From Leptasterias polaris (lineage: Eukaryota; Echinodermata; Asteroidea; Forcipulatida; Asteriidae): DNA of 64,000 nucleotides. Shown here piece after piece: positions 11,632 to 24,300 of this stretch (positions within the stretch are counted from its first letter, which is position 1; each line of letters starts with the position of its first letter). Below the pieces are notes generated by a model. The model saw nothing but the letters and a program-made list of their open reading frames with translations, was not told the origin of the DNA and ran no database searches. The stretch spans positions 372,001 to 436,000 of the forward strand of contig JAZGTN010000087.1 of the NCBI GenBank assembly GCA_037783415.1, read 5' to 3'. A program made the translations under genes and the position numbers.

Positions 11632-14600
11632 GTAAGTTTAAGGGATACATGTACTTGGTCAAAAGTTGATTTATGTTGCATGCTACAGTCTACTCCCGTA
11701 ATTACGAGCTCGCATGTTACGAGGTACCGGTTAATACAAGGTTTTTTGCCGGTCTCGAACTGCCCCGTGCGTGTTTCAATGCATTTAAATACGGCATATA
11801 CGAGCATGGCAGTAGCGAGAACACGGTTACAACAAGGTACTTTTGTCGGCCCGCTACGAGCAAAACATTGTTTTCAACCCTTTTGAAACGGGAATAATAA
11901 AAATCCCAACAAAGGAAATACCTTTAACAGCCTGAAAATCGTTATTTATGGCTTGTAAGACAATCAATAGAGGTGCTAACTAAACGCTATCACTAGCAAT
12001 GACTGCAGTCACGAGTCAGCGAGCAGGTTGTTAATTCCAAACTCCGGACAATGGTGGGATTAGGAGGCTTGCATGTTTCAAACAACTCAGCAGATTCCAT
12101 ACTAAGTCAGCATTCATCAATTCATGTGAAATCTTCACAAAACATACTGATCCATTGAGTTTTGCAGCAGCCATATCTTTGTACACGTGCGGCCAATATG
12201 TCCTGCACTTTGTGCATAGTGCATTGATATTACCGCGATCGGATATTGCGAGCTTCGGATATATAGACCTTATGCATTGACGTCACCAAGCCGCCATCTT
12301 AGAGGTAAACTGATGATGAAACAATGGAAACGCGCTGATTTGTACGCGCGCCGCACAGGACTGACCAATGAACATCTTCCTTTTGACCTCTAGGTGAGGG
12401 CGCCCTACTCAAATGACGTCATATGCATAAGGTCTATTACGAGGAAAACGGGCTAGTCCGGTGGACCTCGTATTAACGAGAGTCGACTGTACCAAACCAA
12501 ACTGCAAGGAAGAATCAAGTTGCATTATGGGATGTGTTTCTGCATTTGTGATCGTAGATAACTAATATAGGCAGCTCTATACTGCCCTCAAAGGATATAA
12601 AACAATACAGAATTGGATGAACACAAACCCTTATGAGAAAGAGAGGGGAAAAATTACAAAATAACTCTAACTTATTTAAAAACGTCATGTCACATCATTA
12701 AAATTACCGTAATTTCCTGCGTATAAGGCGCTCAGTGTACAAGGCACAGTACCCTCAAAATAAGATTCAAGGGTTACCAGATAAGGCGCACCGCCGCATA
12801 AGGCACAATATTACCTGGGCACTACACACGCTCGCCAAGTCCCATTCATTGCTAGTACATCAACACATACAGGGGTCATTGTGATGGTATAAGAGAACAC
12901 TTACCATAACGCAAAGGGATCGTCATTTTTTAATCACGAAGATAGTAAAACATCGCTTCTATTTTTTCATTATTTTTTTCATTTTTGTTTTAAAGCTTTT
13001 TTCTTAAACCATAGCTTTATAGTTTTTCTTTTTACACAACGAGTGCGCGCAGATACACGTTTTCCCAACGTTTCCCAATGAATGGGCTGCTAGTCTTTGC
13101 TATCTTGCTCTTTTGAATGCTACAATACATGCAAGAAACAGCGAACGCTAGAGGGCGCTTTCTTAATAATGCTTTCACAACACGAATGCCCTCTGTTTGC
13201 AAAATCTAACCGCATTTCATTATAACATACAAAAACGACTTGAGTAATAACGACTACCTGTCATCGGTATGGCTCTGGTGTGCGCGCTATAGCAGTGTGT
13301 GCAGCATTGGTCATTGCTGATTCCCGACAGTTATTGTTGGCAGCAGCTTGGCCAGTGACTTCGTTCTTCGTTAAGTTTCGTCCAGTTGGTGCCGCATACC
13401 ACGTGGGTGCACAGACAATGCATCAATTAAAGGTAGCTGGTACGCTACATATTGCAAAGCATAAAGCCAAGCACCAACCAAAGTGTTCTACTTAGATGAT
13501 ATGATGTTATATTCAAAGCTCACAATCTGGTTCTTGCAAATTTGCATTAGCCTGGGCGACTAGTTCAAGTAGTTGGATAGTCGCCAAAGTGCTATTAATT
13601 GCTATGTCTAGCTGCGACTGCTACTTTTTCAACTAAGCCTGTGACGGTTACACGCCTAACCGATGGATACACCTTCACATTTTTACTGTTCGGATAAACT
13701 TGAACAAATTCACTAGAAAAGTTCTGTGAAATGCTGACCATATCAAGCCTCGACCTGTACAGCGGCCACCAGCGGCAATGGCCGCGATGCCCCATCGAAT
13801 TGCCATGATGCCCCTTTAAAAAAGCACGTACCTTGCAGCCACTTGGCCGTCGTGCCTCTTTCCAATGATTCCTTTATATGATGTATTCGAAAGAGTTATT
13901 AAAAATAATGTTAACATCAAGACGCACGTAGTGTATGCTCCAGCACATAAGTTTTCCTAATGCTGCTTGCCATGCATCTCGCAAGTACCAAAATACTTGC
14001 AGTGGATCACCCTACTGACCAGCTGGCTCACACAGCTAGTTGACGGCAATGGTAAACAGCACATGTGTCTATCAATGGAGCCTACATGTAAATCGGCACC
14101 TGGGGTGTGCAAACAGATAGCGACCGTTCGCGCAAACGTTTGTTTTCGTGGGATGATTGGTTGCGCATTTCTTTATATCAATATGGCGGCACTCTGTATT
14201 GAAGATGGCGACACCGTATGAGTTGAATTTTTTGTATCTTGGTTTTTGCTGTATTGTAGGTAAATTTTAGTACTCGTTTGTACATCACGACTTCAAACAC
14301 TTAAGTTGTTATAAATATCAATTCCACCTGACTGCGTTAACAACCACTGAAAACACATAACTATTTTCGTGACAAGAAAATAATATCGACTGCATACGTT
14401 TTGTTGTTCGCCATTTTAAAAAACAACCAACCAGCACCTCAGAAATACGTTTGCCTGTGGTTGCAAACGTTCGCCAACGTTGTTGGCACACAACTCTTTC
14501 CACTCAAAATTGTTGGCAACGTTTGCGCAAGTGGAATGCACCCCAGCTGATTGGTCCGCTTCTGCAAACGGTTATGTATTATTCATGCGACCTGACTGGC

Positions 14601-15361
14601 TGTACGCGTGTACTGTGTGTCGATCAGCCGTGTGCGTGGCCGGGTACCTGTCCGATAAATAGTCTGGCAGCAAGAATACTGCTTCGAGTGTTGTCGAGTT
14701 AATGCGCTTCGATGGTCTGAGCTTTACTGTACGTGAAAGGTGATTGATCAGCGTGTTTGCTAACATATAAACACTGACGAATTACGTGCCCGCTCTAATA
14801 AATACCAGCTTGCAACGTTCTTGAATTCTTCCAAAAGCTAAGCCAATAAATGCAGTTTTACAAAGTGTCAAGATTATCATCACTTTAAGAACAAGATGTT
14901 TCTGCCGGGGATGATTTCTGAAAGTTAAATAACACATTTTTTAGTTACAACTTCTTTTGAAGTTTTGTCACATCATTGTCTTATATGAGTTTATCTCTTC
15001 ATCTCTGCTTTGATCAAAGTTTCCTAATTAAAAAACATAATTTTGATACTCTAAATGATTTTTCAAAATGGGACGTCTCAACTCATTATTGACGTACGGA
15101 GCATCTTTTTAGCAGGGACTTACCCGAAACCCCCTCGCAATCATCGCGGTTGTCTCGTACTGACGGCCGATGATGATGTCATACCAACGGGCGCCCATCC
15201 GATTACCTCACACCGCCCTCCCAACAAAAAAGATTGTGGAAACAGTGTTAAAACAAAATGTTTGTGACCCAGTGGGATGCACCCCAGCTGATTGGTCCGC
15301 TTCTGCAAACGGTTATGTATTATTCATGCGACCTGACTGGCTGTACGCGTGTACTGTGTGT

Positions 15362-15398
<37 letters not shown>

Positions 15399-18300
15399 TG
15401 CCTGCCTGCCTGCCTTCCAACGTTCTTTTTCATCGCCAAACACACGTTTGTGTACACGCGTGGAAATATCAAAATCGGACTAGTTAACGGTGCCCAAATT
15501 TCGGAAATCGTTACCATAATCTATAAATTCAATAATATAGATCCATCATCATGCCATCCCAGAACAGACATTTAATAAAAGCACAAAGGGGAAATGGCTG
15601 GAGCGGCGACAAAGTGCCATGATGTTTAGACGGGTTTTTTAAGTGAGATTGTTCAGCAATAAACGTTGACAAGGTAGGCCTGCACGTTTACATACATGTA
15701 GGCCAATTACTTGGCGTTGGGGGATTCGTTTTCAATTTTCATAATCACTTATTTATTTTTACTTAATTTTTACTAACTATTCTAGTAGTGTCATTGCACA
15801 ACATGTGAACAGTGACAATGAAATAAATACAGGTTGGAAAGTTGAACACCATCTTGAAATGGAAGGAAAGTATACATAAGTCATCAACAAATAAAAGTTT
15901 GAAAATGGCCTTGGTGCCCTTTCAGTTGGCCTTGGTGCCCTTTTCTTGTTTGGAGCCTTTGAGGCCAAGTGGCCTTGACACTCTGAAGCTTAAGGTTGTG
16001 GCCTGCTATATTGCGATCACGATGTACACAGCACACGATCCCGTGCGACACACACTGCACACACATGTGTTGTTTCCAATTTACAGGCTTGTAGTCTTTT
16101 TTATTTCGTTAATAAATTTCGTCAACGGAGCACAGTTCCGTGGAAATTTTAGCTTGTTTACAAGAAATACAGAGCATGTACGCTTCTTTCTACAAAAATT
16201 ATGAATTTAGGATACCCTGGATGAACAAATAGAGTATCTTACTGTATAGAGTATTTTAATGCAAGAAATTTTCTTTCTGATTTTGCTTGTTTTGTTGTAT
16301 TTTGGGGGTTTATTTTGCAGGGATCACATGCGCGGTTTTGTTAACGGTTTTTTTTTTACACTCAAAATTCTGTTCATGAAACGGACGGTTGCCTGTGTAA
16401 CCGACCGTTTCAGAAATGGTTACAAAATTAACTGTATACGCACAGGCTTATTTTCAACTACATTGTACCTGGTGTGGTAGGTGCGACGTGTTGTACATGT
16501 AGCTGCGACGCCAAGACAACGAAGTAGTTGCGATTAGTTGCTAAATGTGTCGTTCTCGACAACATACTGAACTTACGAAACACCATTAGTGACACAATCG
16601 TTCAAGATGACACCATATTGAATGCACACACAGTCAACAGATCAGTGTTACACACATGGAATTCCTACACGCACACGCGCACACACAAACTTGCTTTCGA
16701 ATTATCAGCATTCAGGAACAGCGATACACATTCATGTCATAATGCAGGCGCATCCATTTTAGTTATGATGTGTGGCTTGTGTACTTTCCCAGTTTATATA
16801 CATGTTGTAGTATGGGAATGGGTTGCCTTAGAAGGTCATTCCGTGCCAACTCGCCTAAAATTCTGAAAAGTTGGGCAGGCTCCGTCTCAGATTTTGCTAA
16901 AATTTTTTCAAAACATTCCCCTATGGGTGCCATGAACACACACCAAATTTTTTAATCCTACTCATTAACATTTCTGAGATACATGTATGACCCCCTAAAA
17001 ATTTAAGCCCCGCCCCTTCAAATTTACTTTTTGTGTTTTGGGCATTTTTAGAAGCCTATCTACAAATTGAGATAAGATATGTAACTGTAAATTGATATAC
17101 AGAGTACCTGGTACCCCATCAACTAGAATCCACTGTCAAAAGTAGCATACAATGTAGGAAATTTTTATATCAAGGCATAGGTCTTTAAAAACTGACATTT
17201 TAGCCCGCGGAATGATTTTTCGTCATTTTTGAGACCCCCTAGTGCCTAAGTGAAATGTCCGATTGCTTTTGTATTACACTTGGTTATAAACTACATTAAG
17301 CTTGGGCGATATTGCTTTTTTTCATTCACGATACATCGTCAAAAATATATCGCGATATTCGATGATATCGCGGTTAATTTGTGACGTGTGTTGATGAGGG
17401 AACCCACTTCAGATTTAAAAATAGTGTTAAAACTGAAGTGCCGCGAATTGGTTATTGATGTAAGGAAATTTCATAAAGGCTGTAAGGCTCTCCATTCTAG
17501 CCATGGTTTTATTCTTCATGTTACCCGAAGCACCACGAACGCAATTGGCACAGGCTGATTGGCTGATTCCTGACCGGCCGCTTTCCGATTGGCCGATCGC
17601 GTGAATAATTATGACGTATGCTTCTCACAGCTTTCCGATTGCCCGATCGCGTGAATAATTATGACATAGTGCTTCTCACAGCTTTCCGATTGGCCGATCG
17701 CGTGAATAATTATGACGTAGTGCTTCTCACAGCACTGCCATAGTAGTCATCACCTCAATCCCGCAGATGTGCTTGCATGCTCCTAACGTGGTAAACGTTA
17801 TAGTTAGGGGGTGAAGGAATGGCGTGTAGCTGTGGGAACGAAAAGGCAAGGGAAATTCCCTTTGTGAGAAATCGCCTCGTGGTCGGGAAACGTCCGAGGA
17901 ACGTTTTTATACATGTACGTGCGTGAGCAATACCGCACAGTTTTCGTTTGTTTGATGTTGGTCTGTATGAGGACTCTGTTTGATGTCGGTCTTTTCGAAG
18001 AATCCCAGTCGGGGATCAATAGTAGGGAATCTTGTGGTTGCGGTCGGTGCCTTTTTATGTTTTTAAACAGCTCATATCATCTCGATTAGGAAATGCATCG
18101 CGATACTTAATCGAAACCGCGATTTGCCGATATTGCGATTTAAAAAAACAGACACGATATCGTAATCGTTTAAAAAATAGTATCGCGATTTTCGATAATA
18201 TCGTGGTATCGTCCAGATAGGTGTATGTGTGACCTGATTTAAGGATCTGACCAATGACACCTTTGATGGGTATTTGGCAGGGGTCTGAATATGGATCCGG

Positions 18301-21300
18301 CTGTAAAAATGCCCCAAAACGCCTTTTTCAAGTGGTTATTTGACAACGTGGGACATTACCGACAGATTTCCCAATTTTTCCCAATAATGCAATGTATCCA
18401 GTCTACTTGTGTGAGAAATTTAAAAAATGGACTCTCTACTCCTTCATGTAAAAAAAAAAATCAATGAATATGATTTAAGGTTATTGTTGTGTATGCAGTC
18501 TAGTGAAATCACTTGTTTACAAAAGAGCCACAGAGCATAATGTAGACTTCCTGCAGGCATAGTTTGTACACCATGGAAGCGTAGTGTTGTCACTTGAATG
18601 AAAAAACTCTGCACTTTTTGTGTACATGTACAATAACTATCATGTACATGTACATACATATGGGTCTGTCCACACTAATGGACCCATTTGGTGTGACATG
18701 TGTCCTAAAATCTTACCTCCTTTTTTTCTCCAATTTTTGGTTTAGAGTATCATTACCTATTGGGTAATGTGCCTATCACATATTAGGATATTCCGTTTGA
18801 TTTTTAAGAAATTATAAGGACCTGAATTTTCTCATAAATTGGGTTTGTAACATGGACAGACATTTAAGATGTTATGTTTGTAACATGGACGTATATTTTG
18901 TTTGAATTAAATAAAAAGTCTGTTTGAAATGGAGTCATTTCTTATAATGATTAACATGTAACTGAAGACAACTTAAGTACAACATGTACATGTGTTGCAA
19001 CTAGCAATAGCATCAGTCTACTCTGTTAATAATTGAAAAAAGTTGCGCTTTGTAACATACTCGAATGGACAGACGTAATGTTTGTAACCAGGACAGACAT
19101 GTCTTGAAACTCATAAAACTCGTTGATTTGTTTGAATATTTACATTTCTCTTAACTATAAATCTGTCAGGATATTGAATTGAAATCAACACATTGAGCAA
19201 ACCTACACTATTCCAGAAAATTAATGGATAGTAAACATTTTGTTTGCCTCAAATTTGCCTCAGTGCCCTTGGTCATTGCCTTGATGCCGTTGAAATGTTC
19301 CAACAGAAATGTACAATTTCCTCATAGAGGTGCCCTTTACCCAGGAGAAAACGCCTTGGTGCCCTTGCCCTTTCAAGAACGAAGCATACATAACATACAT
19401 GTAACATAGACCAATTTTTTTAATTAAAAAAGCTTGCCTGTTGCTTGAAGCCAACAAGATCTTTTGATGAGTTTGATATACTGAATTCTTTACAAATTCA
19501 CTCAAAGAATTAAAAACAGATATGTTTTGTATACATGTATTACATCAGAATGACACATAACCAAGAAAATAGTACACAATAATTTCTCTCCCACTTTTTA
19601 TTTTGGATCAGACTAGTACCTTACATGTACTTCAGTGCCCATGAGTGTTGAGCACGTCATACATGTACATGTATTTCTTGTTTACAACAGGTTTGTTAGA
19701 CATCATTTTAGGATCAGATTAAATTTCTTGTTGTCAAACAATTTGCTGAAGTATTGCCCCAACCCCATCCTATCCCTACCCAAATGAAACTGTGTTGTGG
19801 GAGTGTTAAACTAACTTAACAATTAGTAAGTCATTAACACTTGGAATGTTTTAATTTTTCAACACTTTATTAAAATGCAAACCATTGCCTTAAAACTTTG
19901 TAAACTTTGTAAAATCTTTGAACATTTTTTCTTCTCAATCTTACCAAAAGTGTACAATGGCTTTAAAACTTTTTCAAAAGCAATTTGTTGAAATACTTAA
20001 CTTTAACTAATTAAACATTTGATAACTTTTTAACTTTTCTTAAAATGCATCCTTTATCTCAAAACTTCATACTGGTGGAACCCCTTTTCCATAACATAAG
20101 ATACCAACTGCTTTTCCTGCTGTAAGGCAACAGTTCATTTAACTCCACATTCAACACTACAGTAATATTCTGCTTAACTTGAAACAAGTGCCAAACACTA
20201 ATGGAGCCCCTCAGTAAGCACAACCCATAGTTGGTGTGTATAGGCAGGATTTAAATTGCAACCAGCTGCATTCTAGAACATATTTAACCATTAGGTTAAG
20301 TACGAAATGCCAATTTGAACCAACATGACTCAGTAGGTATCGTGATTAACAAGCAATGTTTTACTGGTTCGAACCATAATCTGGAGAGATACAGGCTGAA
20401 TTGAACCCTGCCTGGTTCCCCTGTGGATCTTCTCTGCAGCACTTGAAAAGCACCAAGTATACAGTGCAAAATTAACAAAATCTTTTCATTTGAACTGTTC
20501 TTAATTGTCCCCTGATGCAAGAGTAACATCAATGCATAACTGAATCAACATTACATTTTATGGTTCATTTTGAGTACACACATCATCAAAACGAAACAGG
20601 CCACGCGACCCAACCAAATCTGGTGGAGATGTTTTGTGAAGGACATCTGTCTGGTCATACCAGACACAATCAACTGGATCCGGCCACCTCCACATGTTAC
20701 GCCCAGCTTTGACCATGACAGAAACCTTGAAGTCCCTTCCAACGATGTTTTCTATTACACCGGGGTAGAAATCCTTATCATATCTAACAATGCACCAGTC
20801 CCCTTTGGTTAGATCCCCAGAGTAAGCAGTTTCTTCAAGCATTTCCTCTATTGTATCATGGATGACTTTCAGATGCTCATTTACACCTGTCAATGAAAAT
20901 ATCATGGTGAAGAAAAAATGTCAGCAATGATTAACTGAACGAATACCATTCAAGATGTTTTTATTTGCATCGGGGATAAAGAAAATTATCTTACACCGAT
21001 GTGTGGTAAATACTGTTTAATCAGTACTTTCCCAGAGTCTTGTGAAAAAAATCACAGCTGTACTCGGGTGGGATTCGAACCCACAACCTTTGCGTCTCTA
21101 GTGCAACGTCAAACCAGCTAGACCACCGAGATTGCCTGGTGGCTAGAGGCAGTTCGAATCCTGTTGGCAGCGGGTACCGAATCCCACCCAAGTAGAGCTG
21201 TGATTTTTTTTCACAGGACTGGGGGAAGTACCGAGTACATGTACATGTGTATATAGTACTTTAATTAATAGAAAACCATTCAAATTTACCACGAGCCCAC

Positions 21301-24300
21301 CCCATCCCAAGGTGGCCCCCAGAAAAACAAATGTAGTGTAATAGACAAAATGGCCCTAGGCCAAGTCTACATGTACCTGTTTCATCTGTATTGTTGTTCA
21401 AGTCCTCAATGTCACATGGAAGGTCTACCTCTAGTAACAATTCAGATGCTGCAGGGCAAAACACATAAGAGAGACAAGTGACAAAGAAAATCTAATTTAA
21501 CTGCGGAATTAAGCAAACGTTTGTGTACAACAGTCGTGGAGTATAACACCAGTTGACAATTTTTTTTTAAAGTCACTATATAATCACCTGATATAAATTA
21601 CACAAAATTTATTTGTACTTTTAGAGACTTTTGAAACCATAGAGGGTGTCCCACAGACAGGTCCTTTTCCTTTGTTCCCAGTAACAAGAACGATGAAAAG
21701 GACCTTTCTGTGGAGACACCCTCTATCGTCTCACAAGTCTCCCATTGTACTTAAAGTTGGCATACCTGCTGCTTCATATTCAAGGTCCTCAGTGTTGGTT
21801 ATGTCTATTTCATTGGCTTAAGTGTATTGCACTTGCTATAAGTGGGCGTTGCAAAAGATACAAGAAATATAATTTAAAAATTGAATCGAATTTGATGATT
21901 TTAGTACATCCCACAGATGTGTTGTTTGTAATTGTAGATAAAATCATTACAATAAATTCAAAAGGCATACCTTGTGCTTCATCAAGAAAGACATTTGTGT
22001 CGTTTACAGCAAGTGAATGACTCCCTGCAGGGAAAAAAAAGGAGGGAGGGATTAAAAATTTGTATTAAACTTGCAGCAAGATCCATTTTGATTTAAGGGA
22101 TTTACATTTATTACAAAAAGGATGTATTTGCATCTTTTACAGTATTAAATACAAACCTACCTATTAATTCTCCGCTGTCTGGATCCTCTTTGTTGCGTAG
22201 GCGAAGTCTTTTCTCTTCCCAAGAAGTTGTATAGGAGGAGTTCGCACATGGATCTTTGGAAGACGGGTTTTCACAACTGGTGCAGAAACATGAAAGTCTG
22301 CGAATCTTTACACGTGGCCCTCCCAGACTAGCAATAGCATGCAGCTTTCTCGTGCCTTGTAGTGTCATGGCATTTGTTCTGTCTTGTCGTTCTCTGGAGA
22401 TTTCCTGTTTCTCAACGAAAAGAAACTTTCTCCTCGAGTGCTGACAATCTCCATTCTCAGCCACACTGGCTTTCGTCAAGCGTCTGGAACAAAACTCATG
22501 AAAGGATTGTGCATCACTGATCATAACGCCATCTTCTGATTTCACTGCTCTTGTCACACTGTTTTTGATAACACCGCCCTCACCATCACATGGGTTTTTG
22601 CCATGTCTACTTCTGAAAAAGGGGCGTTCCACAAACTTCAAGCCTGTATCCTCTGGTCCATGCGCAACGTCCATGAATGGGGTTGGACTTTTGTACTGCG
22701 CACTACACCCATCTGACCACTGGATAAGCCGCGACATATCTAGTCCTCTCCCATTCATGAGATACCATGTGACCAACTTTACAAAGTGGTTAACGGCATG
22801 TGCATCGTGTACTAGATCATCACTAATTATGTGTATTGCTTCTCTGACTGGGTCCTTACTTCCACAATTTTGGCAATGGTAGAATGCCACCATTGGGTGT
22901 AATGTGACTTGATTTTGAGTCCAGTGAGCACTCTGAACTTCACGCTGTGCATTGCAAGTAAAGTTCTCAGAAAAGTCCATCACCACAATTGCAGACTGAG
23001 AAGGGGGGTTCTGGATGAGGAATGTGAACTGCTGTTGCTGCCACCTGGCTAAGAAGAGATGCACAGAGAAAGTTGCTAATTCTGACTCCAGCTCATCTAT
23101 CAGTTGCTGAAGTGTGCCTTGTACTCTCAATGGGCTTTTCTTGGGTTTACCCTTATACAAGGTTATTCCCCACTTTTTCCAACTCATATCCATGCTTCCT
23201 TCCTTCTCCAGAACTGGCTTCAGGTAGTCACGTATCTGGTGCACTCCACAAGTGTTGCACTTTCTATCAATGCATTGTAGATCATTGAACAGCTCTAAAC
23301 TTCCACACATTGTTAGGTCGGCAGCATGATACCTGTCTTTTATTCGGCATGTTTGTTTTGTTGATGAGATAACCTTGTTGATTTCCTTTAATTTTAAGTC
23401 TACATTTTCACAATACTCGCAGAGGCATTGAATCCACTTTGCCTTGCTTTGAACGACAATATTCTTTGGGCGGAGAGATGCAAACTTTGACTTCGACAAG
23501 GCTGTTGTTGGATTCTTTTTTTGGAAGCCTTTAAAGGTTTCTTCTATGGTCCTCTGGAGGATGTGCTTTGGCTTAGACTGCTTTTGTGACACTGTTTTCT
23601 TGTTTGGAAGCTCAGTGGACACATCTGGACTACTGTAGAAGTTTTCAACTAAACTTAAGGTACTTGCACATACAGCATCTGACCGAGTGACTACCCGCTT
23701 ACTATTCCAAGGTGTGTGCAGATATTTGCGGAGATGCTTTTGTTGAACACCAACAAACCTGCAAACCTTGGCCTTCACTCCATGTTTAGAGTCTTTTAGA
23801 TTGACTCCAAGTTGACTGACTAAATGCCGCCTAATTGTACGGTCAATCCTCATGCAGCTTCTCTTAATAACATGAACAACTTCGTCTACTTCTTTTGTTT
23901 TCAGCAGTAGTTGTGGATCGATGCCTCTTTTATTTAGAGCCAACTGCTTTTTGGGACTTGCTGTTGTAATCAATGTTTCAACGATGGAAGCATACTTATC
24001 AGCAGAATGTGGCATTTTGGATTTGCATCTGGACAGTGCCTTTCTTTTGGCTGCTGGTTTATAGAGCAGCTGTTGCACGTTACATGTAGATGAAGTGCTT
24101 GGGCTGTTTGGCGCCGTTGGCTGTCTGGACTTAACTTTTGGTTTTTCTCTCTTTAGCATCTTTGCATATTGATCCTTCTCTCTGACTCTTCTCTTCTTTT
24201 GACTTGACATCTTACTCCTCTGTTCTCGTTTCTTTAGTTTCCAGTATTCTCTTTTTTCGATTTGCTTCTGCTTTTGACTCTGCTTTTGCGCCCTTGTCAC

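Noticed and set aside
15170..15575. Reading frames through the TGCC tract (CLPACLPA and GRQAGRQA runs)
   Set aside because: Open only because a tetranucleotide repeat has no stops in these frames.
21061..21135. A true tRNA gene on the - strand
   Set aside because: A B-box-like GGTTCGAATCC is present, but the segment is part of a 210-bp inverted-repeat element and the A-box and stems are poor.
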